Assembly (NCBI GenBank): GCA_001662425.1
Contig: BDDC01000382.1
Coordinates: 4,104-67,759, forward strand
Origin: Chlamydomonas sphaeroides
Lineage: Eukaryota; Chlorophyta; Chlorophyceae; Chlamydomonadales; Chlamydomonadaceae
Direction: 5' to 3'
Length of the DNA stretch: 63,656 nt
Part shown: positions 11,401-26,400 of the stretch, in pieces
Layout: every line of letters begins with the position of its first letter
Position numbering within the stretch: the first letter of the stretch is position 1
Made by a program: the position numbers and the translations under genes
The notes under the pieces: model-generated
What the model saw: the letters and a program-made list of their open reading frames with translations, nothing else
The model's database searches: none
What the model was told of the DNA's origin: nothing

Positions 11401-14400
11401 GCGACGAGCAAGTTTCATACAAGCGGCGCGTGCATGCTTGCAAGCTATCAGCCTGACATAGCAAGCATGCTGACCTTGGACGCCTCTCCCTTGATTGAAA
11501 CCTTGACATCGTGGCGCTTCTGGGTGCCCGGCTCGTAAGGGCAGCTCGAGCGACCTGCCAGTGTCTTGAACACCGGGACCCCAAATGCGGGGCATGGCTT
11601 GATCTGCGCGTTTGCAAGGCCAACCCCTCATTGTTGAAGAAGCAATTTGATGCAGCAGTCCTCGCTGGGCTATAACCAAGTTATACTTTTTACATTTACC
11701 TCAACGAGGAAATTGTCGCCCGGATCTTTGTCACTCAACGTCACAGTAACCGTGCGCTGACGGGCAGTCTCCTGCGAGTAACCCATGGGATGGGAGGGAC
11801 CCGTGCTTGCACTTGCTTGCAGACAAGCTCAACGCGGGTATGTATCCGTTGGGAGGCTTGCTGCCCACCTGTGTGAGTGCGCTGCTGAAGCTGAGCTCCA
11901 AGTCATATGTTCCCTCGTCTTCGTTTGTCAAGCTGAAAACAAACAGCGACCCCTGCACACAGACAGGACACGAAGCCATGTTGAGTACTTAAAAGCAAGG
12001 TAAGCTTGCACCGCACAATGATCAGCAAGCCACGCAGTGGCAGGCACACCTCGCTCTTGCCCATTGTGCCTGTTGCATTGAGACATTCGTTGGCGTTGTA
12101 TCAATGCAAAGCACAGCAGCACCCTGCCCCCACGCATGCTTGCTCGACGGCCTCTCACGCAGGGCTAACCTGTTGCGCTGGTCAGTGACAGACCAAACTT
12201 GATACTGGTGCTGAGGGTGGATGCCGACGTGAATGCGTAGGAGTAGCTTCCACCGCCACCAGAAAATGAGAACTTGGTGAACTCCCGCCCAGTTTCTTGC
12301 TGCAGCGCATCCAGCTGTTTGCCAGCGAGGATACTGCCGGGTACATCAACGACAGGCTCCAGCACCGTGTTGCCACTTTTCCGGCTTTCCTCAAGGTATC
12401 GCTACATTTGTCAATTGGTGGGGACACTCAGTCAAGCATGTGTCAGGTGCATATGATATGCTTGCCGCAGATGGTCACAGCCAATGCTGCAAGGACATTC
12501 ATGCTCAGATAGACTCGCCTGAGCTCTGAGCATAAGTTGCTAAAAGCATAAAAAGCAAAATCGGTAAGAGGTCACAACAAAGAGGGTACACATGTAAGAC
12601 TGTTATACGGGTAGTGACATGTAGTCCTGATGTTTGCAGCAAGCCCCAACAAGGATGTCTGTGCAATGTGTCATCCATTACCAACGCACCTGCTCTCTTT
12701 CATCACCCTCAAAGAAGCCCAGGTTCCACACAGCATCCTGCAGCACACAAGCATCAAGACATGCTGTTGGCCGTGGCGCTGACACACATGACTGCACCTT
12801 CCATACCTTCGTTAAGCGTTCCCTGGCAACACTGCGGCCCTCATACATGTACAAAGACCGATTAGGGTGGGAATCCATGCGCTGCAGGTTGGAAATCAAA
12901 CAGTACAAGCGTTGCAGAGTCAGATGCAAGTTTGCTGCAGCTGCTGTTGAGTGCATGGGAGCATAAGCTGATTGAAAGGGCGGGCCACAACCGGCAAATT
13001 ATGACGGCTTGCACTTTGCCGCCTGCAACACAGCACAGTGCAGGCCTGCATACTATCACATAATGCACACCTGGTGCCAAGCACCCTCGACAAGGGGCTG
13101 TACCATTCCATTGGCGTCAGGGCTGCCCGTCTGGGGAGATGGCCAGCATTTGCATGAAATAAGTGAGTCACATCATCGATGCAAAGGCCTCAGTAAGTGC
13201 ACACTAACCGTGTATGATGGCAGATGGCCTTTGTTCTTTTCATCGAAGGTTGCTGTATACAGACTTGCATGCACGTCCAGAATATCTCTCCAGCCCTTGA
13301 TGCCGCTCTCAATGCTGTGTTTTATGGGTTTGCATCAAGGGAGCATAAGTAGCTAAAGTACGCACGGAACAATGTTAGGGAACACCACAGAGGATGGACT
13401 TCGCTGCCTGACCTTGGAAGTGCCGCTTTATTATCGGCACTAATCGCCTTGTCCCTCTGGCTCTCCAACTCTTTGATGATAACGTTTCGTATGTGCCAAA
13501 CACTGCAGCACGGGCAAGCCCAGCAAGCAGTGTGTCACAAGTACATGTGTGCCGTCAAGCCTGGTGCCCAAGCCCCGCCTCTCATACCTGTGCCATGCTG
13601 TGCCATCCATATTGGGCTGTGCATTCCATGACCTGCAGGGATATGTAGCACATTCTTAAGATATGAGGAACAACAGGCTCTACAGAGGCTGCACCTGGCC
13701 ACTTACGGGGTGCCCAGTTCCACATCAGGTGTGCACGTTGTTTTGTTGAACACCAGAGCATCTTCACACGACCAGTGGGAACGGCGTGATAGGTCCGCAT
13801 GCTGATGCTGCAGGGTTCTTTCTGTGTTGCATTGACAGCACGCTTACCCTTGAGTGTAAACATAATGGCAAAGGTTGGGGCCTGCAGACAACGCAACAGT
13901 AAGCACTCGTGATGTGTGCAGACAACCCAATGGCACAGAGAAGGTTTGCCGGCTGCGGTGCACACCAGAATCATGTCACTGTTATCGCCTCGCATATCTG
14001 GTGATGTGTACTCGGCTGGTGTCGAAAAGCCCTCTTCCTTCGTGATAACAAGCTGCAGTCGTGAAACGGTCAAGGCATGGTCTGGATCGCATCACAAATA
14101 CGAGGAAACCCGCGACCTGCAGATGTACCTGATAGGAGCTTTCACCCTCGCCTGTATGAGTAAACACAAGGATAAGCAGAATGATGCACAGCAGCGCAGT
14201 GCCTCATAGGTCGCAAATTCAGTGTGTAATGACAGCAAGCAACCATATGTTACTGCCTACCTGAGTTCTCATAGGACCTGCAAACAAACATTGCAGGCAG
14301 TCACATTGCTCAGCAGGATATTGCTTGCTTCGCAGCAATGAATTGTTGATAACATCAGCAAGCTTGCCTGTCCATACTTATTCCAACCTCTCCTTTATCT

Positions 14401-17400
14401 ACATCACATATGGGATCAACAATGTTCAGGTCAGTATGTGGCATGTGACCGTGGTACAGGTTATATATCTTAATTCTTAACCCTATGTACTGGCTTGTGC
14501 TGTGTTTCGGGTGTTCTGGTTCTTCTGTGCAAGCCACGGTGCACATCAGCATCTCGGCATCTTGTCGCACCCCAGACAGCTCAATTTCTACCAGATCTAA
14601 CCCTGTATGTATCAAGCACACCCATGTCACATCCTGGCTCCGGAAGGGCAGCCCCCAAAGCATGAAGCACGCATATGACAGCATGCTGATCCACATGACA
14701 TACTTATCCCCACAACACAGCAGGCTGGGCATCTGTAGGCCATTATACATTGCTGTGTTGTGCAGAATGTTTCCAGATAACATGGGCCTGCCTTTGAGAA
14801 GGTCCCAACACATCATGATGCCCAAACCGGCACAGGAGTCGTGCTCAGTCTCAAAGCCCAACGTGAGTGAAGTCTTGCCACACTTGGGAAAGATCTATGT
14901 TGCAAATACAGCAGGCAGTGAGGAGCGGTCAAAGGGTTAGTCCAAGGACGTTAATCCCCTTGCAGGAGCCGTGCTGTGGCCGTTGTGGTGTTTGTTACAA
15001 GGAACCCACCGCACCTCCTCCACCCTCTCAGCTGCGTCTTGCTATACATCGGTGTTTATGCCGGCAATCAAGTTGTTTTTGCACGTCAAGTGATGGCGTG
15101 TCAGAAAACCACGTAAACACAAGCATGTGCAACTGCTGCTTACAGGATCAATAATGAACTCTCTTCCAGAGTTACTGCAAGCAACATAGAAGCCCGGGAA
15201 TTAGACTGGTGCTATTAACTCCAAGACCAGGGGGGCCCCGCCCCTGTCCAGGACAGGTTGGCTGTACATCTTTATTTACACAATTGTGTACTGGTCTCAC
15301 GTGTACTCATCCAACACATTGCCAGGCTTGCGCATGAGCCCAATGTTCCTGCGTGCAGATAAAATGCAGGTCCGCTTACCAGAGCTTCAACACGTCAGGG
15401 CACCGCACCAGCTGTCTGCGACATTGCATACCCAGCATTGAGGGCGTAGGGGTCCCGCGCAAAGGCAAAGACTAGCTCTCTGAGGTCCACTTTTGCGGCG
15501 GGCGTCTTCACGTTTTGACTGTTTGTGGCATCATGGCAAACACATTTGTGAGGCTCTGTTTATTACGATGTTGGGGCACAGCCATTGCATTGCAGTCGTT
15601 GCTTGCCTGTCCTTGTCGTACACTGCAAGTGCATGGGCGTACAGCTGGTGTGTCATACCAGGCTCCAAGCCGCGTTCAAGGAAGGATGCTGGAGTCGAGG
15701 AAGGGGACGGTCGTTGAGCTCAGCATGGCAAGGCACACAATCACATGCAAAGGCAACTAGTTAAGCGGCATGAGAGCGCACCAGATAACAGATCAACTGT
15801 GCTCTTGTTCATTGTTTTGATATCCCTGCAGCATGATCATTCATGAGCATTCAGCAAGCACACTTTCTTGCGTGCAGCTGCTCAACAGCTCTGCAATCAG
15901 CCCGCAGTGCATCTGGCTCACAGGCCGGCTGCTGCCAGGTAGCTTGCCAACATGTCATCTGTCTTGTCGTCCGAGTGTATCATGCTGAGGCCCAGTCCGC
16001 GGCCAGCTATCGCAGCAGCATCGCCAGAGGCCAGGGGTGGTGGAGATGGCGCTGAGACCTGGATCGATTGGATGTAGACATGGGGTTGGTTGTGTGTGCC
16101 GGCATATGTCAGCGTCATTTGATATGCCACGCACCCTCAGCGGATTGGGGTCTCGCTCATCTGTGGTGACACTCCTTTCCGTGTAGTAGCGTGCAGCCCG
16201 TTGCTGCACCAAGTGCAGCCGCGGCTCGCTCAGAAATAAGGCCTTCTGCGCCTCGGCTTCTTTCTTGAGGGGATCCTGCTTATGGAACGAAGGGTGGTGT
16301 GGATCAAACATGGGGCACCAACACCCGGTGCTTGCATGCCACACACCTCATACGTATTCGAAGCATCTGCACCACCTGGATTGAGCATGATGTGGCTTCC
16401 TATGCTGTATGCACTGCGTCCAAACTGCACGGAGGAAAATAAATGTGTGTGCGCTCTGTTGCATAAGCAACGGCATCCCAGCAGAGCAACCTGACTAACC
16501 TGAGCCGCTTTCCTAGCTTTTTGAATTGCGCCCACAACTTGATTGGCTCTTTTACTCTGTTTAGCCAGCTGAGCAAGGACCTTTCTGTTGTCCCATACTA
16601 TCTTCTGCAGGTGTGACAGCTTCTTTATGTTCTTTGATACCAGCTCCAACTTTGAGATCGCCTTCTCTGCCTGCTTGAGTTGTTTCACAGCCTGCTTGTG
16701 AACATGCCAGACAGCAAGGGGGCTATTAAGGTTCACAAAGGCACCAACTGGTAGGTAACTAGTGCCCAGTACCTTCTGCGGCATCTTCCCAAACTTGGCC
16801 AAGGGGATGCTGCAGGGCATGGTCCAACAGTACATGTCAGTGAAAGCAGGCTGCCAAAGTATTGCTATAGGTGGAGGTTCTGCATTGCTACGCACATGTT
16901 GGGTGCAGCCCAAAGCAAGCTCTTCACCTGCACATTGTTGCATTTACCAAGGCATATAGTAAGGCACACGCCAAAAGGAGTGGTGCACTTGATCATTATG
17001 AACATCAGCATGGGCTCACCATGTCATAGCTGGCTGGCCCCCCACACGTTGATCTGTCTGCTTGTGACATTGTTAGCCTAGACATGGTGGTTCAATCACA
17101 CACAATGTTGTTCTGTTGTTGCAGCACACTGCACTACTGCGTATCTCACGAGACTGAGGTTGTGATTGATGAGGTAAGCGTGGCAAAGCTGCCGTCTCCA
17201 GGCGGATCACGCAGAATCAGGAGTGGCACCGGGATGGGTATCTGCAAGGGTGTTTGTTTATATTCTTGGAGCATTGGCTGCACCGCACAAGACATCTGAT
17301 CACACCTCAATGTAACCGGAGTTTTGACGTGTGACCGACCCCTGCGGTTGATGATATGTGTGTGTGTGTGTGGAAACAGCAGTCTGCATACCATATATGC

Positions 17401-20400
17401 ATGCCCTTGCTGTCACAATCCACCTCGACGATGGCATATAATTGGAAGCTTCTTGCCGGCCACCTGCAGCGTAATTGGAGCATTGGTTTGCCATAGTAAT
17501 ATTGTATATGTATTTATTTTTATGATATATCATTTGGCTTGCCATCCCACCCATTGGTCTGTTGCACAGTAATGAACATGGGCAGAGCGTTGGCCGTTGC
17601 TGTGCCAAAGTTTGGTGTTGCAGGTGACAGATCTTTATAGATGTATTCTGACATGTCGGACTCAGGGTTTGGAACAACCTGAGCTCAGGCGGGAGGGTAA
17701 CTTGTATCAAGGCTTTGCAATGAAGTATGCCAGCCACAGTTCAACAGACTTTAGTTGCTGCAACACTTACGTTCTGAAGGCAGCCAAAGTTGTCATTGGA
17801 GCATGCTTCATTGTCTGAGATAGCATCCTGCATGTGTTGTTACACCACACCTTAACAGCCATACAAGCTGACTGCCTTTGCACACTCATGTAGGTTACTT
17901 GCCACTATGAGGACGCTGTTGGTGAGCTGTGTGCATATGTTTTTACCATATCGCTCGAGAAGCCTGACATGGACCTGTACAAGTAGGAGCATGTTAGCTG
18001 GATGATGTAGCGTGTTGAAACCGTGCAACTGCACATCTTGCGTGTTCCTGTTACATTGTATTTTTTTCCTGTGGCAAGAAGATACACTTGCTTCTGGACC
18101 AGTTCAGATGCTGGTGGACTGTATGCTGAGTAAACTCGGTCCAATGCCTCATTTGCCTAGAAAGGGAATCAACGGTAAATCATCTTGATTATGCTGGATT
18201 TACAGGTCCGTGCTGCTGCTGCTGCTGCTATGGGAACACAGACATACCGCATCAGGAACTGTGCACTGCTGACTCAGTGCATCCTCTTCACATGACACAG
18301 ATTGACCTGCGCCTGTCTGCCGGCACATTGCCACCGTCATCTCAACAGGGGCCCTGTATTTGAATATGATACTTGGTACAGTATCTTGGGGCTCCACGGT
18401 TGTGTCCTCAGACACCTCATTTTGCTGCTGCGTGCCAACACGGGCAGTCAGGTTGACAAATTGGTCGGCCTGTGGGTCGCATATGGAAATGAGCACACGT
18501 ATCTCCAGGTTAAATAAGATTAATCGGCATGATGGCTGATTCTGTGTTAGCTGTCGCACACACCTGCGCAGTAAGCAGCATGTACTTGTTAACAGCCTCC
18601 GCATTAAGCTCAGGGATTGGCTCAACCAGCTCCACATAGCTAATGGACCATGGCAGTGCAGCCAGCCTAGGCGGATTGGCAAGCAACAACATCCATGATA
18701 AGGTTGGCATGCATGCATGTCATGACAGGCTTACGGCTACAGATAGCAGCTGGTGGCGTCTTGATGCACACATGCAGAAATGCAGCAGGGCGATACCAGC
18801 CAAGGCAACATGGCTGGTACATGCAGCATTTCTAATACCTGAATGTTGTGCTGCCCCCACTTGGAGAACCATCCGTAATCACATCAACACGTCGTGCAGG
18901 CTATATCAGAATAACGGTGAAATTGCATCAGTTATCAGAGATGCATGCGGGCATAGCATGCATACATACCGCTGGCTGCGAGCTCTGTGCCTGGCATGAC
19001 AAAGCCGTGAACTGCAGTGTTGCACGGCCCAATCCAAACTCGCAGTCACCACCTGTAGACGGTGCAGCGTGTTATTGTGTAGCATTACGGTAAGCACAGC
19101 AATGTGCATCCAAGTGGTGCTCAATTGTGCACCTGCGACCTTGACTGTGACCTCGCGGGTGGAGGTGTCACGGATGTCAATGTTGTAGACTGGCGTCATG
19201 AGCTCAAAGGCACCATTGGCATCAACCTGCCCAGTGTTCGGGTAAGTATAGTGCTATGATGTCCTTTCATGTGAAGTAGAGCAAGGAGGTTGCAGAAGCC
19301 TTGCAACAAACCTCAACAGTAGGCGGGAGGGTGATTGTGAAGTTGTGTGATTCCAACTTGGCCTCCAGCGTCACCAGGCTGCCCGTGCCCACAGCCAGGA
19401 GGAAGGAGCCATCGTCCTGGCTCTCGGTACAGCCAGCCGTAGTGTTGCCTTGGTGCAAGCAGTGCACACGAGTTGTGAGTTTTGCTTGGTTGATGCGTAT
19501 GACCCCATGCAGACACACCTGGTTGAACATTGGCACACACTTGCACGCCTGCATTCAATGATGATTCATCAAATCAAGCAGTTGCTACAAGAACTTTACA
19601 CAGAACACCAGAGCAGCAGTGCATCAGCATAAACACTGCGGACTTCACCTGCAACTGGGCAGCCCCTCGTCTGGTCGAAACCAAAGTTGGCGCTGCTCCC
19701 AGGCCACCTGTATGTCCGCCCAGGATGCACCGGTTGCGGGTGGTTTGAAGCTTTTTGGCAAGTTTTGAAGCTTGCTTCGGCACGTAGCAGCATTGGCTTG
19801 CAGACCCATCGTCCACGTACCGCACATAGCCAAATATGGGCAGACTGCTCTCGTCCTGGATTGGCAGGAGCTCTGACACCTGCGCGTGCTGCACAGCTAC
19901 GGCCTGCGAGTGCGAATAATCGGAGGGCAGGGTATGCAATGTGTGAGAACGGGTATTTTCGTCTACCACAAGCGTTGTGGGCTGCCAGTGTGGTCCTTGG
20001 TTACTGGAATGCACTGTCAGGTGCGGAGCCTTGCCTGTGAAGCACCGGGACGACCGTTGATTGAAAAGGAGTGCAGGAGAATGCGGCCACTCCTCAGCTT
20101 GGTGCGCTTGCTTGCTGTCAGCCTGTGCATGTACATCACATTTGCTTGTTGAAGGGTGGATGCCAATTGGTGCTTGCTGATTGAACGGCAAATTGAAGCC
20201 AAGCCAAGCTAGGTGGGGGAAACCCTACCTGACAAGCTGCCCTGTGCACTGTTCTGGCGCCCCCACTGGGTCACAGCTTGGCAGGTGCGACTGCAGCTGC
20301 AGGGTGTACTTGCCGCTGTCATCCGCATGCACAGCCACCACCGTAGATGTGCCAAGGATGCGGCCGGTGAGGCGAGTGCCTGGGGATGCTGTGAGCATGC

Positions 20401-23400
20401 GCGTCTTGACCTCGCCCGTGATCTTTCCAGCCCACATGATGGTTACGTCTTGGCATGCAGGCTCTGTATGCAGGCAGGCATGCGTACTGTTGTGCGTTGT
20501 CCAGCTCGTAAGACACCACACAACAGCTGGGGATAATCAGACGCACCGCTTATGAAGCGCTTTGCCGATGTGGCGTCAGATGCGTCAATGTAGTACAAGC
20601 TGCTGGCATCTGACGATGCAATCACACAATAGCGGTAGGTGGAGCCAATCTGCAGGTGGTCCCTGATGATGTCCTCATCGATCTCCGTCCGTGCTGGCTT
20701 GTACTGAGCACCGCAGTCTAGGCCAATGCTCAGCTGGGCAATTGTTATGCTGTTGCCGGGCTCTTGTGTCATGGGGTCCAGCAGGCTGCGGGTTATGCTG
20801 ACACCAGACTCGCAAGCGCTGCCCACCACCCAGCTGCACGCGGACGTGGCATTGCGAGTTTGCATGATGGTTGCTTGTGGATCAGCCTCCATCCGTGGCC
20901 TACATGCCCGCATCCATGTATTGTCTCACCTGAAGATGATGCTGGTGTATTCCTGGGTAACTGACAGGTCAGTTGCACGACCTTGCGGGTTGTCGAGCAT
21001 GCACCCACAAGGTGTGACACCTGTGGCAGATTGCAACGATGTCACGGTTTGCATCCCTTAACCTTTCATTGTAGCCCTCAACTAGCTAGGCCATACCAAG
21101 CACACTCTATATTAAACTATATACCTATCCCACTGACCCATACCAAAATAGCGTGGCTGCAGTGCCCCACCAGTGGTGAAAGATGTATCCCCAACTGCAG
21201 CAGTCTCCACATCGTTCCAAATGGGCAGTACGGGGAAGGTGCGGTCCGTCCTCATGAAGGCACGCCACTGGAATGGTGTTCCAGGCTTGAGAGAAACCTT
21301 GTCATGGATGGCCGTAGGCGTGCTCTGGATACCGCCTGCATACGTGCAAGAGCATTGATGAGGACGTCATGTCAACATGTAGTCAGGTATGTTGGCCTGC
21401 CTGGAATGTGTGAGGGAGCATCCGTGACTGCTTACGGTTCTCATCGGAGCTGTTTTTGAAACCAGGGAAAAGTACGGGTGTCTCACTAGTTTCCCCGGGC
21501 TGGCGGATCCCCCTGACTTGAGCAAAGATTGTGTAGCTGGATCCAAAATGCTGGACGGACGTGTTGCCAACACCCAGCTCAATAAAAGCCTCGCGAGCAG
21601 CAGACCTACGGGCATGTGCAGCCGCGTAGTGGGGCATGAGCTGTGAACATGAGCCAGAAGACACGACAGTGACACCTTACCGCATGACAAAGCGCGGCTT
21701 CATTATGCACTTGTCAGTGACACAGAGGCCATACAAACTGTTGTCCGTGCCCAAGTCGCACTCCTCCTGCAAGCACGTGCAATGCAGCTCGGTGTGCTCA
21801 GGACGAGTCAATCAGGGCAAGCGTTGCAACAACCATCACCAACTTGCCATATCACGCCATGGGATGCCGTCGCCACACGACCGCTGCCAGAGTGCGGGCT
21901 GTGCTGTGGTCTGCTCAACTCTGGTTGGCGCCCGGGCTTGTTGCCAAGCTAGCAGCGACACACCAGCGTTAGGACAGGTTGTGGCCGTCAGAATGTCAGG
22001 CAGCCTGCCACGCAATCCAATGAGAGTGTGTAAGGCAGACACTGTACACCAATGACAAAGCAACACAGCACCTCGCTTGCAATCAATATGCGTGCACACT
22101 CACCCGTCACCCGAGAGTTCAGCAACAGCAGTGTGACTGGCTCGGACCCATGGGGCGGCACATATGAATCCCATGGCTTTACTGCAATTAGCAAAACGGA
22201 TGCTTGTGCTGCGTGCATCCAGGTAGGCACACATGGCCGAGCTGCTGGTGGTAGCTGTCAGGTCCGACCACCGCAATGCAAGTCCAGCTGCAGGGTCCTG
22301 GCCAGTAACTGCCCAGTACGGATCTCCAGGTGACAGGGCATCGGTTCCACCCAGCCATAGTTGTTGACTGGCTCCGGAGGCTAACGAAGATGTCACAAGA
22401 TCGACTAGTACAAGCAAATCCTATAGGAAATGAGTGCACACCGAGATGCAAGAAAGTTTACGTTGAAACGAGGTTCGTGAAAGACATGGAATGGTGTGTG
22501 TTGGTGTGTGCATTGTTTGCCGCCCAGGATCGCACCTCTGCTGAAGAGATTGCTGCAAGCTCGCCTTGGGCAACAGCGTTTTGGCACAATATGGCGGCCT
22601 GAAGGGCATGTTGGCGGCATCACTGTTTCGGTGCTCCGACCACTGTTTGTAGCAGGATACTCTCCTGTTATCAACCGCTGTTGATAACAGGACGGGGAGC
22701 TATGCAAGCAAACACCAAGTGTCACTCTGACCTGCTGCCAGGGCGCTGCGATGCTGGTGTGGGTGTAGAGTGTGTACAGAAGCCCCCCGCGTGCTGTCTG
22801 GGCGGTGGCCCTTGCAGCTAGTTCAACCTTGGATGCAACAGGCATGGGCCACTCGGGCGGCAGAAGAGGAGCAGCGGGGCTGACAGGTCCTGAGCGGTAG
22901 CAGTTTAAAAAGCATACGGACGCACAGATTATGTGAGGCAGGAAGCTGCCGTGCCCCCTGCAGTTCAATCTTACCCTTGCACAGTGTGCGCTGACGATCA
23001 GAGCAACTCATGGTGTAGAGTGCTGGGGTGGATACAGGCTGCAGCACGCGGGGTTACCACATGTTTAATTTGCATCATTGCATGCCTGGCACGCAGGAGC
23101 GAGCATCCCATGGCTGGGTGGGAGTCGACGGCGAGGTGGGAGTCGAGGGCTCACCTGCATGCTAGTTCGGAGCACCAAAGCTCCACATGTCAATCCAGGA
23201 TAAGCGATGTTGCCTTCAGGCTGATTGTCAGCCCATAGTGTTTGGATATCAGGGGCTGGTGTCCCGTCTGCCAGAATGATGGTTTTCCCGCTTGTCCGGT
23301 ATCCCACCCAGATAAAGCCTGTCAGTCTATCCGACCCCCCATCAACGTATGGCTGAGAAGCTACGAGCCTTGATGCAACCCGCTCAAACTCGTCCCGTGA

Positions 23401-26400
23401 GGTGAAGTCGGCGAGCCGCTGCCCCTGACTTCTGCACCAGGCGTGAGCAGACTCCCAAGTGCGTGGCGTGGTGAAAAGAGTGAAGCGGCTGGCGCCAATT
23501 GTGACGACCGTGCTCAACTATGCGGCGATTAAACGAGACGCCCACAGCATGCATGCACATGTGTTACGAACTCAGCTCGCGAGGAAGGCGAAGTGGGTTT
23601 TTGCTAACTAGCAGCAACCGACCTTTGCAGGGTCCTCGGGGCACAATGTGGGCAATCGGCTGGGGACTCGGCAGAGGACTGATTGTGGGTACTGCAGTTG
23701 GGGTATGCCAGGAAGGATAGGATGCAACCAGTTGCGCATACCACGCAGCTATCTGCTCTGCAAAGCAACCATTCACATACCCCCTCGCAAGTCATGTCCT
23801 GTTGGCATGGCAGCGGGTGTTAATGGAGCAGGGAGTGAGGCGTGCACGTACGGCTTTGACATCAAAGGAAGGAATCACAGCGCGCGTGACCTTACGTTCC
23901 AACTGTTTGTACCACTGTTACGGTATAAAATCAGCTGCAGGGAGCGAGGGGGCATGCTGAGCTAGCGGCTGGTAGACGGAGGGCATGCATGGCGCTTGAT
24001 CAATTTTAGTAAAATTCACCTGTGCACATGCTTCTATTCCTAATAATGGGATGCAAATGAAGGGACAATTGCCAATCATATCAATCATCAGGACCCATTC
24101 GGTAAGCAAATAAATGCAAGGACAATGCAGAAGTTGCAGGGTCTTCCCTGCAGCCCCAACCCGCCTGCAGAATCGTTGGGCTCTCCTGCAGAAGCAGGAA
24201 GTAGTTACTGCAGTGCTCCTCGCATGTGCGGGTGCATCCTTGTCACACCTGTGGCCCAGCTGCTAATGCTCAGGGGCGCCCCTGTGTTCCATTGCCACTG
24301 CCCTCTGTTACCCTCCACCCGCTGCAATAGATAGCCAGAATTTTCACAGTACAAACACAGTGCCAGGGTGAGCTCCGTCCACTTTCCATGTGCACATTGC
24401 AATGATGGACAGTATCCAGCAAAGGGCATCATGCAGCTGACCAAGTTACCTGGAGACCCAGCCACACAGACACGGCTGTGTGGACACGCGTACAACAGAA
24501 TGTGCCATGAACATTGCAGGCAGGGTAGAAGGTGTTAGCTGGATGGGGTACTGCTGCCTGGCGGCACCTTGGCACTACTGGACATTGTCGACACACAACT
24601 TGCACATCGATGCAACTTGCTTACATGCGCCACTGGTATACATTGAGTAAGCTTTTGACCTGTGAATCACGTCGAAAAGCAGGTGCAAATAAGTACTGGT
24701 TGGTTCCAGGAGTTTAAAGGGCAGCCGGTCCCGCAGTATCAATGTGTGGCCATGTGTGACACACCTGAGCTGGTTCACGACAAAGTTCTGCTCGCCAACA
24801 CTGTTCCACCAGACAAGCCGACCTCCGGCAGTTTCACATATGGACTTCGCTGGCTGTAGCGCCATGCTCTGGTTGTAGTACTGTTGTGCCAAAGCAGCGT
24901 GAGATGAGGTGTGTTGGCAACGGGGATGGGGCTTGCATATCATTGTGCTCGCCGTCTGACTCACAATGTAGTCCCAGCCTGCATAACTCAATGACCAGTC
25001 TGATGTCTCGTTGTTTCGGGGAGCTGGCACCTGCATGCACAGCCATGGTGTATGCGGGTTGTGCGGTGTGTGCACTGTACACAGGGCATTCCTTTTACAT
25101 AAGGGAGATGGAGCCCCAGCACAGCAGGTGCAGGTCTCACGGCTTCAGAGCACCGGGATCTTGGGGTGCGGCGTGTACAGAGGAACGGAAATTGGGCAGT
25201 GCATGAAAGGTCCTGTCAAAGGTGATCAGGGGGGGGTGTCAGCATTGGGCCGCAGTGCAGTTTACTATAACAATGACAGCCAGCACGCAAGGCCTACATT
25301 CCAGCTGTTTGCTAAGTCCGCTGGTGGATTTGTCTGTGCGTGCAACAAAGAGGGCCACGGCAGCTTACATCACTACTATCACTACACGGGCATGTGTACG
25401 GCACGTGCACTGCAAAGCATTAAACGCTAGCAAGACTCACACCACGCCTGAGCAGAGCTTCGCCTGTGTGGATTTGTTGGGGTTGATTGGGGGACACTTG
25501 TTGATACAGTGGTAAACCTTTACACAAAACACACTTCAGGCCAGGCAGGCACTGCAACCCACCACACTGCTCGCTGCTTGGATTGTTGGGCTCGCCTGCA
25601 GGATGGGGCGTGAGCATATGGAGTGACCCCTGTGAGCTGATGGTGTGGCTGTGGTGGTACTGCAGCTGCAAACTACAGACACTCTGCTGTCGGCAAATGG
25701 CGCACCAGCATTCCAATCGTGAAAATGCAATGGCGCGCCTGAAAGGCAAAGAGAACATCAACATTTCAATATTTCAAAAATTTATAGGTACATACATGCA
25801 GATGGTCCAACGCTGTGCACCAGCAGAGGCAGCAGACCCTCCCGCCTGTGTCACTCAACAAGCTTACCCGTGCTCCAGAACCATGCAGTGTTGTTGACAG
25901 GCTGCGGATTGGAAGCACACCGTTGAGCTTGTACACACCGCTCAATTACTCTTGCCGCACTCACCGAGCGTGCAAGTCCAATCCACATTCGGGCCACATC
26001 AACCGGAGCTCTGCATGCAATCCCATGGAACAAGAGACACCTGTTGTATGGGCGTGTGTGACCACTCAAGTCATGATCTCCGATGACCACTTACGGCTGG
26101 CTGAATAGGTAGGAGCGGAGCTGATTGGAGACATATTCAAAGTCGTCATTAGATGCAAAGTATGCAAGAAGCCCGCCGGTCTGGCGGCATGTCTCCGCCG
26201 CAATACTGCAACAGCAACAGCAACATCAGATCTTTTGCTGCGCATTGCTGCCCCCAACTTGCGTGCCCTTTGTTGGCCTTACGAGTGAGTCAGCCAGCTG
26301 TCAAAGTATAGGTATTCCAGCTCGCCTGCAACATTATTAAGTTTTTTGTGTATGCCTGTCAAGCACATCCGCTTGACTGACATGGGGTCTGCTACGATGC

